A stretch of DNA of 64,000 bases from Klebsiella sp. RIT-PI-d. Lineage in GTDB: Bacteria > Pseudomonadota > Gammaproteobacteria > Enterobacterales > Enterobacteriaceae. The notes beneath the pieces were generated by a model. That model was not told the origin of the DNA. It ran no database searches and saw nothing but the letters and a program-made list of their open reading frames with translations. The DNA lies in contig NZ_LGIT01000009.1 in assembly GCF_001187865.1 (NCBI RefSeq), positions 1,426,001-1,490,000 of the forward strand, written 5' to 3'. A program made the position numbers and the translations under genes. Shown in pieces: positions 17,113-26,711 of this stretch; positions within the stretch are counted from its first letter, which is position 1; every line of letters starts with the position of its first letter.

Positions 17113-19230
17113 ATGACCCGATTGATGGCTAAACGCTCCACGCTGGCCTGCGCACTCGCGCTGGCGCTTCCTCATTTTGCGCTGGCAGAAGAAACGGTGG
17201 TGGTGACTGCCGCACCTGCTGACTCTGCCCTCACCCCGACCGAAGGCTATACGGCTAAAACCTCACGCGGCGCGACCAAAACCGATAAACCGCTGATCAC
17301 CACCGCACAGTCGGTTTCGGTAGTCACCCGCCAGCAAATGGACGATCAAGGCGCGAATACCATCAGTCAGGCCCTGAATTATACCCCGGGGGTTTATTCC
17401 AACTTTAGCGGCGGTGCGACCCGTTTTGACACCGTGTCGCTGCGCGGTTTCCACGGCGGCGACGTGGACAACCTGTTCCTCGACGGTATGCGCCTGATGA
17501 GCGACGGCGGCAGCCATAACGTCATTCAGATCGATCCGTGGTTTATCGAACGCGTGGACGTGGTAAAAGGCCCGTCATCCGCGCTGTACGGTCAGAGCGT
17601 ACCGGGCGGACTGGTGAATTTGACCTCTAAACGTCCACAGTTTACCCCGCAGGGACATGTTCGCCTCAGCGGCGGCACCCAGAATACCAAAGGCGGCGCG
17701 TTTGATTTTACCGACGCCATTAACGATCAGTGGGCGTGGCGCATTATCGGCATGACCCGCACCAGTGATACCCAGTACGACAATACCCGTGAAGAACGCT
17801 ATGCGATCTCACCTTCCCTGCTCTGGCAGCCGGATACCGACACCAGCCTGCTGCTGCGCGCGTACCTGCAAAAAGATCCGTCCGGTGGCTATCACGGTTC
17901 CCTGCCGCTGGAGGGAACGCGCTATGCCCACAACGGTCGTAAGCTGTCGACAGACACCAATGAAGGCGATCCGGGTGATGGCTATAAGCGTCGCGAGCAG
18001 ATTTACAGTATCGAATTCGATCATCAGTTCGATGATATCTGGTCAGTACACTCCAGCGGCAGCTATACCCACTCCAACGTGTCGCTGGATCAGGTGTATC
18101 AGGTTGGCTGGATTGACGGCTCCGATAACCTGGCGCGCGGCTACAGTGGTTCGCGCGGTTCGCTGGATGCGTGGTCTACGGATAACCGCGTGCAGGCCGA
18201 TTTCGCAACCGGCGATGTTGCGCATACCCTGGTGCTGGGCGGCGAATATCATCGTTTCCGCAATGATTTATGGACCGGTGCCGGCTCTGCCGCCATGCTC
18301 GATCCATTTACCGGCTATACGCTGCAGACCGGCCATACCGTGACCTACAGCGACTATAACAACCGTCGCTACTATCAGACTGGCGTTTATCTCCAGGATG
18401 AAATGGTCTGGAACCGCTGGCATTTGGATCTCTCCGGCCGTTTCGATCGTCTGGTCTCTGAGCAGGTCAGCGATACGTTTGATACTAAAAACCGCCGCTC
18501 GGACGATCATGTCAGCACCCGCGCCTCGCTGCTTTATGCCTTTGAAAACGGATTATCACCCTATATCAGCTACAGTGAAGCCATTACGCCGGCAACGCTT
18601 GCCGGGGCGAACGGGAAGCTGTTAAAACCGACCACTGCCGAGCAGTATGAAGCGGGGATTAAATTCCAGCCGCCGGGCACTGCCGATATGTATAGCGTGG
18701 CCATGTATGATTTGACGCAGAAGGATGTGGCAACGCGCGATATTAACATCGCCACGGCCACCTTTATTCCCGCGGGCAAAGTCCATTCGCAGGGCGTAGA
18801 GCTGGAAGCGCGTAATCAAATTACGCCGGAACTGAGCACTATCGCCTCTTATAGCTGGAACCGTCTGCGCTTCCAGGATTCACTGGACGGTAATGATGGC
18901 AATACGCCGCAGCTGACACCGGATCAGATGGCCTCGTTATGGGCGCACTATCGGATCACCGATGGAATAAGTGTCGGCACCGGCGTGCGCTATATTGGCA
19001 AGCAGTGGGCTGACGATCGCAACACCGAGCGTTTACCGTCAACAACGTTGCTGGATGCCTCCGTGCGGGCCGATCTGGGCGCGTGGACACCATCGTTAAA
19101 AGGGGCGTTTGTTCAGGTTAATGCGAACAATTTGACCGATCGTGATTATGTGGCGGGCTGCTACGGGACAGGAAACTGTTATGTGGGCGCTGAACGAAGC
19201 GTGATAGCGACAGTGGGTTACGACTTCTGA
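17113..19230 (+). CDS. TonB-dependent siderophore receptor (FhuA/FoxA/FcuA type)
   Basis: A 705-residue outer-membrane receptor. The signal peptide ends LPHFALA, and a TonB box ETVVVTAAP follows at the mature N-terminus. The plug domain (about 55-190) shows SVVTRQQMDDQGANTISQAL and VDVVKGPSSALYGQSVPGG, typical of hydroxamate siderophore receptors. The beta-barrel ends in the aromatic terminus ATVGYDF required for outer-membrane insertion. It probably imports a ferric hydroxamate siderophore, but the ligand cannot be fixed from sequence. The Fur-like box upstream agrees with iron control. It stands alone between treA and ymgE, so it looks like a local insertion. The in-frame ATG at 17125 is a possible alternative start. 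Confidence 0.9.
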   Translation: MTRLMAKRSTLACALALALPHFALAEETVVVTAAPADSALTPTEGYTAKTSRGATKTDKPLITTAQSVSVVTRQQMDDQGANTISQALNYTPGVYSNFSGGATRFDTVSLRGFHGGDVDNLFLDGMRLMSDGGSHNVIQIDPWFIERVDVVKGPSSALYGQSVPGGLVNLTSKRPQFTPQGHVRLSGGTQNTKGGAFDFTDAINDQWAWRIIGMTRTSDTQYDNTREERYAISPSLLWQPDTDTSLLLRAYLQKDPSGGYHGSLPLEGTRYAHNGRKLSTDTNEGDPGDGYKRREQIYSIEFDHQFDDIWSVHSSGSYTHSNVSLDQVYQVGWIDGSDNLARGYSGSRGSLDAWSTDNRVQADFATGDVAHTLVLGGEYHRFRNDLWTGAGSAAMLDPFTGYTLQTGHTVTYSDYNNRRYYQTGVYLQDEMVWNRWHLDLSGRFDRLVSEQVSDTFDTKNRRSDDHVSTRASLLYAFENGLSPYISYSEAITPATLAGANGKLLKPTTAEQYEAGIKFQPPGTADMYSVAMYDLTQKDVATRDINIATATFIPAGKVHSQGVELEARNQITPELSTIASYSWNRLRFQDSLDGNDGNTPQLTPDQMASLWAHYRITDGISVGTGVRYIGKQWADDRNTERLPSTTLLDASVRADLGAWTPSLKGAFVQVNANNLTDRDYVAGCYGTGNCYVGAERSVIATVGYDF

Positions 19231-19237
19231 TAATCGT

Positions 19238-19261
19238 GCCGGGCAGCATCTGCTGCCCGGC
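19238..19261. terminator. Hairpin between receptor and ymgE (convergent)
   Basis: GCCGGGCAGC (19238-19247) and GCTGCCCGGC (19252-19261) form a perfect 10-base-pair stem with a four-base loop between two convergent genes. There is no strong U-tract on either side. It may act as a bidirectional terminator. Confidence 0.5.
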
Positions 19262-19278
19262 AAAAACATGACTACGGG

Positions 19279-19530
19279 TTACCGGCGTACCATTCGGAAG
19301 ATCGCCAGTACCACAATGGCGCCCACTACCGCGACCATGAAGCTGCCGAAGTTAAAGCCGCTTACCGGGCCACCGATCCCAAACAGCGTACTCAGCCAGC
19401 CACCTACTACCGCACCAATAATCCCCAGGATACAGGTCAGAAAAAATCCACCCCCGTCGCGTCCCGGCATGATCAGCTTGGCAATAATACCTGCAATAAG
19501 TCCAAATACGATCCAGGCAATAATACCCAT
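19279..19530 (-). CDS. ymgE: GlsB/YeaQ/YmgE-family stress membrane protein
   Basis: An 83-residue inner-membrane protein of the transglycosylase-associated family (the name is historical; no catalytic activity is known). It begins MGIIAWIVFGLIAGIIAKLI and has the family motif MPGRDGGGFFLT, with three hydrophobic segments. The frame is open 17 codons further upstream, but the ATG at 19530 gives the length and start of E. coli YmgE and follows a GGAGGA site. Its place beside ycgR is as in E. coli. Confidence 0.93.
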   Translation of the reverse strand: MGIIAWIVFGLIAGIIAKLIMPGRDGGGFFLTCILGIIGAVVGGWLSTLFGIGGPVSGFNFGSFMVAVVGAIVVLAIFRMVRR

Positions 19531-19728
19531 CAGTCCATCCTCCTGTAAGTCACACAAAAAGCAGGCGTTGTTCCCCTGCACTAACGTTTCAAGTATAGGT
19601 AAATCCTGGTAAATGTGCGGCGCCGGAGAAAATTTTTCTCACTGGCAAAAAAACCACGCTCTGCTATGAAGTTCTGCCGCCAGCCGCCGATACTTCAGCA
19701 AAGGAATATCATCAGGGAACCTTTCGGC

Positions 19729-20460
19729 GTGACGCAATACAGTGAACAGTTTCTTAAACAAAGCCCGCTGGCGGTGCTCGGCGTCCTGCGCGATCTGCAT
19801 AAACAGCAAATTCCGATCCGCGTATGCTGGGCGTCGGGGCAGTTTATCAGCCGTATTCTGGATGTAACTCAGGAGCAGCTGGTTATTGATTTTGGCAGCC
19901 AGGGTTATGAAAACAGCGCCGTCCAGCGCGCACAGAATATTGAGATCACCGCCGAGACACAGGGCGCTAAGGTTGAATTTCATCTGCCCTCACTGCAAAG
20001 CGTCAGCTGGCAACAGCTTCCGGCATTTGTGACCCCTCTGCCGTCAACGCTGTGGTTTCTCCAGCGCCGGGAATATTTCCGCATCAATGCTCCGCTGCAT
20101 CCGGCCTACTTCTGTCATGCAAAACTGGCTGATAAAAGTGCAATTCGCTTTCGGCTATATGACCTGTCGCTGGGCGGGCTGGGCGCGCTGATGGAAAATG
20201 CGCCACCACAGCTGTTACAGCCGGGAACGCGTTTGTCGCAGATTGAACTGGATATGGGCGAATGGGGACGTTTTCATTTTGACGTTCAGCTGATTGCCAT
20301 CACCGAGCGCAAAGTAGTGGACGGTAAAAATGAGACTATCAGCACGCCACGCCTGAGTTTTCGTTTTCTTAACGTCAGCCCAGCGGCGGAGCGCGAACTG
20401 CAGCGGATCATCTTCTCGCTGGAGCGCGAGGCGCGCGAACGCGCCAAAAAAGTGCGCTGA
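19729..20460 (+). CDS. ycgR: Flagellar brake protein, c-di-GMP-binding PilZ domain
   Basis: A 243-residue YcgR: an N-terminal YcgR domain followed by PilZ. It binds the flagellar motor and slows rotation when loaded with c-di-GMP. The c-di-GMP signature is present as QRREYFR and YDLSLGGLGAL. I start it at the GTG at 19729, because VTQYSEQFLKQSPLAVLGVL then aligns with the start of E. coli YcgR at the right length. The upstream frame to 19615 has no similarity. It is convergent with emtA, with no base between the two stops. Confidence 0.93.
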   Translation: MTQYSEQFLKQSPLAVLGVLRDLHKQQIPIRVCWASGQFISRILDVTQEQLVIDFGSQGYENSAVQRAQNIEITAETQGAKVEFHLPSLQSVSWQQLPAFVTPLPSTLWFLQRREYFRINAPLHPAYFCHAKLADKSAIRFRLYDLSLGGLGALMENAPPQLLQPGTRLSQIELDMGEWGRFHFDVQLIAITERKVVDGKNETISTPRLSFRFLNVSPAAERELQRIIFSLEREARERAKKVR

Positions 20461-21072
20461 TTACATGGCGTCCATGGCTTTCTGAACTTTCCAGATATAG
20501 CGCGGGGCCTGCGGTGCAGGATGGTTATCGGCTACGTGCTCAACAAATTCATCCGGGCTTAGCGCGTTAATCTTCTTGATCGCTTCTTTGCGGTTAGAGG
20601 AGAAGGTTCTTAATAATGCGCCTGCCCCGTTGGCATACGACACCACCAGCGCGTACTGCATGATGACAGGATCCTGGATCCCCGCCAGCGACCCGTGTTC
20701 CAGAATGCTCAAATAGGCGGTGCCCATAGAGATATTCCGTTCCGGATTTTTCAGCTCGCTGGTCGATGGCTCTCCGCGCCAGCCCATGTGGCGATAGACA
20801 TCGCGCCCCGACGTTGAGGCTTTAAGCTGCATTAATCCTACGGCATTCGATTTGCTGACAACCGTTGGATTCCCCCCGGACTCAATGGCGATGATCGCGG
20901 TGATAAGCCGCGGACTGACGCCCCACGCCGCGCCCGCTTTCTGACTTATTGGCATCCACTGCATTGCGCGTTTTACCGGAACTTCAGGGTTCCACGGCGG
21001 GTTGGTATACTCTTTTTTTGACGAACATCCGGCCAGTAATACAATCAGAAAAGCAAACCATCTTAATTTCAC
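20461..21072 (-). CDS. emtA: Membrane-bound endo-type lytic murein transglycosylase EmtA (MltE)
   Basis: A 203-residue lipoprotein. The lipobox is LLAG-Cys16. The SLT domain follows with the catalytic Glu64 in [10 protein letters not shown], plus [10 protein letters not shown] and [11 protein letters not shown]. It cleaves glycan strands internally, leaving 1,6-anhydromuramyl ends, from the inner face of the outer membrane. Residues after the lipid Cys (SSK) do not give an inner-membrane retention signal. It is nearly identical to E. coli EmtA by eye and divergent from ldcA, another murein-recycling gene. Confidence 0.96.
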   Translation of the reverse strand: MKLRWFAFLIVLLAGCSSKKEYTNPPWNPEVPVKRAMQWMPISQKAGAAWGVSPRLITAIIAIESGGNPTVVSKSNAVGLMQLKASTSGRDVYRHMGWRGEPSTSELKNPERNISMGTAYLSILEHGSLAGIQDPVIMQYALVVSYANGAGALLRTFSSNRKEAIKKINALSPDEFVEHVADNHPAPQAPRYIWKVQKAMDAM

Positions 21073-21167
21073 GCATCAATCCTTTTAAACCTGAGATCTG
21101 CCGCTGCGGATGACAACGGTGGGGGTTAAATGCATGATAACCGTTTCATTCCCAGCAAGGAAATGCC

Positions 21168-22082
21168 ATGTCTCTGATTCATCTTGTTGCCCCGTCCGGC
21201 TATTGCATTAACCAGATTGCCGCGGCGCGCGGCGTTGAACGCCTTGAAGCCGCCGGGCACGTGGTGGAAAACCGTGACGCTATCTTGCGCCGCGACCAGC
21301 GATTTGCCGGAAGCGAGCAGGCCCGGCTGGCGGAGATTAACGGCCTGGCGACACTCGCTGGCGCCGATCGGATTGTGCTGGCGGTGCGCGGCGGCTACGG
21401 TGCCAGTCGCCTGCTGGCAGAGATTGACTGGCCGGCGCTGGTCAAGCGCCAGCAGCAGGACCCGCTGTTGATTTGCGGCCACAGTGATTTTACGGCTATC
21501 CAGATGGGGCTGTTGGCTACCGGCAACATCATTACCTTTAGCGGCCCGATGCTGGCCGGTAATTTTGGCGCGGACACGCTGGATGAATTTACGGAGCATC
21601 ATTTCTGGCAGGCTCTGCGCGAGCCGGAATTTACCCTCGAATGGCAAGGTAATGGTCCGGCCTGCCGCGCCACCGGTACGCTATGGGGCGGCAACCTGGC
21701 AATGCTGGTTTCGCTCATCGGCACGCCATGGCTTCCGACTATCGACAACGGTATTCTGGTCGTCGAAGACATCAACGAACATCCGTTCCGCGTTGAGCGT
21801 ATGCTGCTGCAACTTCATTACGCCGGGCTGCTTAACCGCCAGCAGGCTATTGTGCTCGGCAGCTTTAGCGGCGTGGCGGCCAACGACTATGATGCAGGGT
21901 ACGATCTTGACGTAATGTGTGACTACCTGCGCTCGCGCCTTGACGTACCGGTGATTAGCGGGCTGGATTTTGGTCATGAGCCGCGTACCGTCACCCTGCC
22001 GCTCGGGGCGCAGGCAACATTACTTCATACTGGCCATCGTTCGGCGCTCACCATCAGTGGTCACCCGGTCATGAGACAGTAA
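21168..22082 (+). CDS. ldcA: Murein tetrapeptide LD-carboxypeptidase
   Basis: A 304-residue cytoplasmic serine peptidase of family S66. It removes the terminal D-Ala from recycled murein tetrapeptides before Mpl reuses the tripeptide. The nucleophile is Ser106 in CGHSDFTAIQ; the Glu and His of the S66 triad are expected in the C-terminal half (VVEDINEHPFRVERM and DFGHEP). The ATG at 21168 follows an AAGGAAA site. It is divergent from emtA, as in E. coli. Confidence 0.96.
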   Translation: MSLIHLVAPSGYCINQIAAARGVERLEAAGHVVENRDAILRRDQRFAGSEQARLAEINGLATLAGADRIVLAVRGGYGASRLLAEIDWPALVKRQQQDPLLICGHSDFTAIQMGLLATGNIITFSGPMLAGNFGADTLDEFTEHHFWQALREPEFTLEWQGNGPACRATGTLWGGNLAMLVSLIGTPWLPTIDNGILVVEDINEHPFRVERMLLQLHYAGLLNRQQAIVLGSFSGVAANDYDAGYDLDVMCDYLRSRLDVPVISGLDFGHEPRTVTLPLGAQATLLHTGHRSALTISGHPVMRQ

Positions 22083-22180
22083 AAAAAATCCCTATAAGGC
22101 ACGTATTAGTCCCATCAACGTAGCGTAATTATGGTAACTTTTTGTAAAGATCATTCACGAAGATGAGGAGTACGTGAACT

Positions 22181-23914
22181 TTGGACGCCACGGCGATAAT
22201 TAGTCTGTTTATTCTGGGTTCGGTGTTAATCACCAGTAGCATTTTATTAAGTTCATTTTCGTCGCGTCTTGGTATTCCAATCCTGGTTATTTTTTTGGCT
22301 ATCGGCATGCTGGCAGGTGTCGATGGCATCGGTGGTATTCCATTTGATAACTATCCGCTGGCGTACCTGATCAGTAACCTGGCGCTGGCGGTGATCCTGC
22401 TGGACGGCGGGATGCGCACCCAGGCCAGCTCATTCCGCGTCGCGCTGGGTCCGGCCCTGTCGCTGGCAACAATAGGCGTGCTAATCACCTCCGCATTAAC
22501 CGGCATGATGGCCGCGTGGCTCTTTAACCTGAATGTGATCGAAGGTCTGCTGATTGGCGCCATTGTCGGTTCGACCGACGCGGCAGCAGTCTTCTCTCTG
22601 CTGGGCGGTAAAGGGCTTAACGAACGCGTGGGGTCGACGCTTGAGATTGAATCCGGTAGCAACGATCCGATGGCGGTATTCCTGACCATCACCTTGATAG
22701 AGATGATCCAGCAGCATGAAACCGGGCTGAGCTGGCTATTTGTGGTACACATTATTCAGCAGTTCGGACTGGGCATCGCGATTGGCCTGTTTGGAGGCTA
22801 TCTGCTACAGCAGATGATTAACCGCATCGTTCTGCCCGCCGGGCTCTATCCGCTGCTGGCGCTGAGCGGAGGCATACTGGTTTTCGCCCTGACCACCTCA
22901 CTTGATGGCAGCGGCATTCTGGCGGTCTACCTGTGCGGCTTCTGGCTGGGTAATCACCCTATTCGCAATCGCTTTGGCATTCTGCAAAACTTTGATGGCC
23001 TTGCGTGGCTATCGCAGATTGGCATGTTCCTGGTGCTGGGCCTGCTGGTTACGCCCTCGGATCTGCTGCCGATTGCTGCGCTGGCGCTGGTGCTGTCGGC
23101 ATGGATGATTTTCATTGCCCGTCCGCTATCAGTGTTTGCCGCCCTGCTGCCGTTTCGCGGATTCAATCTGCGCGAGCGTATTTTTATCAGTTGGGTCGGC
23201 CTGCGCGGCGCGGTGCCGATTATCCTGGCGGTATTCCCGATGATGGCCGGGCTGGAAAACGCCCGATTATTCTTTAATGTGGCCTTTTTCGTAGTGTTGA
23301 TTTCGCTGCTGCTCCAGGGGACCTCCCTCGGCTGGGCGGCAAAAAAAGCCAAAGTGGTGGTGCCGCCGGTTGGTCGTCCCGGCTCCCGGATTGGGCTGGA
23401 TATTCATCCGGATAACCCGTGGGAGCAGTTTATTTATCAGCTTAGCGCCGATCAGTGGTGCGTCGGGGCTGCGCTGCGCGATCTGCATATGCCACGTGAA
23501 ACCCGCATTGCCGCGCTGTTTCGTGATAATGCGCTGTTACACCCGACCGGCAGCACGCGTCTTCGCGAGAACGATGTGCTGTGCGTGATCGGTCGCGAGC
23601 GCGATCTCCCGGCGCTGGGTAAACTGTTCAGCCAGTCTCCACCGGTGTCGCTTGACCAACGCTTCTTCGGCGACTTTATTCTGGAGGCCAGCGCTAAATT
23701 TGCCGACGTAGCCGTGATTTATGGTCTTGAAGGCGGGGAAGCGTTTCGCGACAGTCAGCAATCGCTGGGCGAAATTGTGCAGCATCTGTTAGGTGCTGCT
23801 CCGGTGGTCGGCGACCAGGTTGAGTTCGCCGGAATGGTATGGACAGTCGCGGAAAAAGAGGATAATGACGTGCGCAAGGTGGGTGTGCGCGTGGCAGAGG
23901 ATGATGTCGAGTAG
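22181..23914 (+). CDS. cvrA: K+/H+ antiporter (CvrA / NhaP2)
   Basis: A 577-residue CPA1-type cation/proton antiporter. It has about 12 helices with the family motif [21 protein letters not shown] and a second core motif [18 protein letters not shown] cytoplasmic TrkA-C-like domain and CorC-type C-terminal domain follow. The E. coli protein helps growth at low osmolarity and NhaP2 homologues move K+. The start is TTG at 22181, giving [14 protein letters not shown], the exact start position of E. coli CvrA. A GAGGAG element lies upstream. Confidence 0.94.
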   Translation: MDATAIISLFILGSVLITSSILLSSFSSRLGIPILVIFLAIGMLAGVDGIGGIPFDNYPLAYLISNLALAVILLDGGMRTQASSFRVALGPALSLATIGVLITSALTGMMAAWLFNLNVIEGLLIGAIVGSTDAAAVFSLLGGKGLNERVGSTLEIESGSNDPMAVFLTITLIEMIQQHETGLSWLFVVHIIQQFGLGIAIGLFGGYLLQQMINRIVLPAGLYPLLALSGGILVFALTTSLDGSGILAVYLCGFWLGNHPIRNRFGILQNFDGLAWLSQIGMFLVLGLLVTPSDLLPIAALALVLSAWMIFIARPLSVFAALLPFRGFNLRERIFISWVGLRGAVPIILAVFPMMAGLENARLFFNVAFFVVLISLLLQGTSLGWAAKKAKVVVPPVGRPGSRIGLDIHPDNPWEQFIYQLSADQWCVGAALRDLHMPRETRIAALFRDNALLHPTGSTRLRENDVLCVIGRERDLPALGKLFSQSPPVSLDQRFFGDFILEASAKFADVAVIYGLEGGEAFRDSQQSLGEIVQHLLGAAPVVGDQVEFAGMVWTVAEKEDNDVRKVGVRVAEDDVE

Positions 23915-23963
23915 CGCGCGTATACCGGCGCTGGACTTAACATATAGAACCGATCTGACCTCC

Positions 23964-23991
23964 AGACCCGGTAAGCGTAGCGCCACCGGGC
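23964..23991. repeat. REP-like palindromic element
   Basis: The core CCCGGTAAGCGTAGCGCC with CACCGGGC is an imperfect palindrome of the sort that enterobacteria carry as REP elements in intergenic spaces. It lies between the convergent cvrA and dadX genes and may stabilise or terminate transcripts. I saw only this one clear copy in the window. Confidence 0.65.
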
Positions 23992-24012
23992 AAAAGGCAC
24001 AGATGTTAAACG

Positions 24013-25083
24013 TTACACTGTCACTACAGGCACGCGCGGCGCCAGGGCGCACATTAATTCATAGCCCACGGTGCCTGCTGCACGTGCCACATCATCGATC
24101 TTAATCTCCTGTCCCCACAGTTCGACCGATGATCCAATTCCGGCCTGCGGGCACGGCGTAAGATCGACAGTCAGCATATCCATAGAAATGGTGCCAATCA
24201 CCCGGGTACGCACGCCATCCACCATTACCGGCGTGTCGTTCGGGGCATGACGCGGATATCCGTCGGCATAGCCACAGGCCACAATCCCTATCCGCTGTTC
24301 GCCGCCTGCGCGATAGCGGCTACCGTAGCCAACGGTCTCTCCGGCCCGCAAATTTTGAATACCGATGATTTCACTGCGCAGGGTCATAACCGGTTTAAGC
24401 CCGCTATTAGCAATATCCTGCCAGTGTCCGGAGGGCGATGCTCCGTACAGCACGATCCCCGGCCGTACCCAGTCAAAATGCGCCTGCGGATGCCATAACG
24501 TCGCCGCTGAATTCGACAATGAGCGCGGCGCATCAATGCCTTCTGCCGCCTGCTCAATTCGCTGCATGGCGTCGTCGATCCCGTCTGGCTTATCGGCGTT
24601 AGCAAAATGCGACATCAGCGTCAGACTACCGACATTGCGCAGGGCGCGCAGCTGCTGACACACACTGTAAATACGATCCGGCATAAAGCCGAGGCGATTC
24701 ATACCGCTGTTGATCTTCAGATAGATATCCAGCGGCGCATGAAGCCGCGCCGTTTGAATCGCTTTAATTTGCCAGTTGCTGTGAACGCTGGTGGTGAGCC
24801 GGTATTTATCAAACAGCTCCAGCTCATCTGCATGAAAAAAGCCCTCGAGCATCAGAATGGGCCCCTTCCAGCCGCGCTCACGTAACAGAATGGCCTCTTC
24901 CAGATTTAACAGCGCAAACCCGTCCGTGGCGTTTAACGCGCCCCAGATCCGATCCAGCCCGTGTCCGTATGCGTTGGCTTTAACCACTGACCAGACGCGC
25001 GACTGCGGCGCAGCCCGGCGGATAATCAGCAGATTCTGCCGCAGGGCGTTAAGATCCACCGTGGCGTGGACAGGTCGGGACAT
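24013..25083 (-). CDS. dadX: Catabolic alanine racemase
   Basis: A 356-residue PLP-dependent racemase that converts L-alanine to D-alanine for DadA. The PLP lysine is Lys35 in VVKANAYGHGL. The second catalytic residue, a Tyr, is expected in GETVGYGSRYRAG, and SLSNSAATLWHP is another family block. It follows dadA by nine bases and must be co-transcribed with it. The operon end carries the REP-like element shared with cvrA. Confidence 0.96.
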   Translation of the reverse strand: MSRPVHATVDLNALRQNLLIIRRAAPQSRVWSVVKANAYGHGLDRIWGALNATDGFALLNLEEAILLRERGWKGPILMLEGFFHADELELFDKYRLTTSVHSNWQIKAIQTARLHAPLDIYLKINSGMNRLGFMPDRIYSVCQQLRALRNVGSLTLMSHFANADKPDGIDDAMQRIEQAAEGIDAPRSLSNSAATLWHPQAHFDWVRPGIVLYGASPSGHWQDIANSGLKPVMTLRSEIIGIQNLRAGETVGYGSRYRAGGEQRIGIVACGYADGYPRHAPNDTPVMVDGVRTRVIGTISMDMLTVDLTPCPQAGIGSSVELWGQEIKIDDVARAAGTVGYELMCALAPRVPVVTV

Positions 25084-25092
25084 AACAACTCC

Positions 25093-26391
25093 TTATGAGT
25101 GTGCGCCGTGCAAATGCGCGGGCGTTGACGGTCTGAAGCCCGCGCTGTAGCGTGCGACGCCCAAATCGTCAAAGGGAATAGCCGGCGTGCGTCCGGAAAT
25201 AAGATCGCTGATGAGCTGGCCGGAGCCGCAGGCCATTGTCCATCCCAGCGTGCCGTGACCGGTATTCAGCCACAGATTTTTAAACGGCGTGCGTCCGACA
25301 ATCGGCGTACCGTCCGGCGTCATCGGCCGCAGGCCGGTCCAGAACGTTGCCTGCTCAACGTGCCCGCCGCGAGGAAACAGATCGCGGACGACCATTTCGA
25401 GGGTTTCGCGGCGCGGGGGTAAGAGCCGGGTATTAAAACCGACGATCTCCGCCATGCCGCCAACGCGGATACGCTGCTCAAAGCGCGTAATGGCAATTTT
25501 GTAGGTTTCATCCAGAATAGTCGAAACGGGTGCACCGCTCTCGTCATCAATTGGGATGGTCAGCGAGTAGCCCTTCAGAGGATACACCGGGATATCCATC
25601 AGCCCCTTTAACATCGTAGTGGAGTAAGAGCCAAACGCCATCACGTACGCGTCGGCCTTGATAATATTGTCGCCACATTTCACGCCGTAAATTTTATTGC
25701 TCTCATACAACAGGCGATCGACCGACATGTTATAGCGAAAAACCACGCCCGCCTGCTCAGCCATCTCAGCCAGCCGCTGACTGAAAAGCTGACAATCACC
25801 GGTTTCGTCGTTAGGAAGCCGTAGTCCGCCGGTAAGACGGTGCGATACGCCACCCAACGCAGGTTCTATCTGCGCCAGATCGCGGGCTTCCAGCAGCTGA
25901 TACGGGACGCCGGCGTCTTTCAGCACCGCAATATCGCGCGCCGCATTTTCATACTGCTGCGCGGTACGGAAGAGCTGAAGCGTACCGCCCTGCCGCCCTT
26001 CATACTGAATACCGGTATCGGCACGCAGTGTTCTCAGGCAGTCGCGGCTGTACTCAGCAAGACGCACCATGCGGCCTTTGTTTTCCATATAGTGGCGCGT
26101 ATCGCAATTGCGCAGCATCTGCCACATCCATTTTAGCTGGAACGACGATCCGTCAAGCGAGACGGCCAGCGGAGCGTGACGCTGGAACATCCATTTGATG
26201 GCCTTTAGCGGAACGCCGGGTGCCGCCCACGGTGCCGCATAGCCAGGGGAGATTTGTCCGGCATTAGCGGCGCTGGTTTCAAGCGCCGGCCCGGCGGCCC
26301 TGTCGATAACCGTGACATCATGCCCGGCCTGACGTAAATACCAGGCGCTGGTTACGCCCACCACGCCACTTCCCAGTACGACAACGTGCAT
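25093..26391 (-). CDS. dadA: D-amino acid dehydrogenase, small (FAD) subunit
   Basis: A 432-residue FAD-dependent, membrane-associated enzyme that oxidises D-alanine to pyruvate and ammonia and passes electrons to quinone. The dinucleotide-binding motif [16 protein letters not shown] opens the protein, and [18 protein letters not shown] is the C-terminal FAD block. I start it at the ATG at 26391 (MHVVVLGSG), which matches E. coli DadA in length; nine upstream codons are open but dispensable. A CRP-like site lies about 90-105 bases upstream, in line with the known CRP/Lrp control of dadAX. Confidence 0.96.
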   Translation of the reverse strand: MHVVVLGSGVVGVTSAWYLRQAGHDVTVIDRAAGPALETSAANAGQISPGYAAPWAAPGVPLKAIKWMFQRHAPLAVSLDGSSFQLKWMWQMLRNCDTRHYMENKGRMVRLAEYSRDCLRTLRADTGIQYEGRQGGTLQLFRTAQQYENAARDIAVLKDAGVPYQLLEARDLAQIEPALGGVSHRLTGGLRLPNDETGDCQLFSQRLAEMAEQAGVVFRYNMSVDRLLYESNKIYGVKCGDNIIKADAYVMAFGSYSTTMLKGLMDIPVYPLKGYSLTIPIDDESGAPVSTILDETYKIAITRFEQRIRVGGMAEIVGFNTRLLPPRRETLEMVVRDLFPRGGHVEQATFWTGLRPMTPDGTPIVGRTPFKNLWLNTGHGTLGWTMACGSGQLISDLISGRTPAIPFDDLGVARYSAGFRPSTPAHLHGAHS

Positions 26392-26711
26392 ATCCACTCC
26401 ATCATGAGTAAAGAACAATCGTCTGATTACAAATTGATAACCCAGATGAATATATTATTCAACATTCGACTTTTTTATGGTGAGCTACCTCACATCATGC
26501 CCGTCAGTTATGGAAACGTAACTTTTGGCATCTCCTGCTGACGACGATTTTTATCCAGCATAAACGGCTGCTAACCAGCTTTTTTTTATCGCTTTACGTT
26601 GAGAAGGCGGGGAAGAAAAGCGTTCTCACCCTGCACACATTTTATCCGGTGTTCTATGCTTGAAATGAGGCTTTCCAGACAGAGAGAGCCGCTAACAATG
26701 AGGGCGCGCTA
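26392..26711. other. Divergent promoter region dadA / ycgB
   Basis: No gene is visible. The region holds the CRP-like site described separately and, ahead of ycgB, CTATGCT at 26654-26660, which resembles the extended -10 of sigma-S promoters (CTATACT). ycgB is known as a sigma-S-dependent gene in E. coli, so this is a reasonable but untested promoter call. Confidence 0.5.
26479..26494. promoter_or_regulatory. Putative CRP site of the dadAX operon
   Basis: GGTGA-GCTACC-TCACA fits the CRP consensus TGTGA-N6-TCACA at nine of ten defined positions. It lies upstream of dadA, whose E. coli orthologue is cAMP-CRP activated. Confidence 0.65.
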
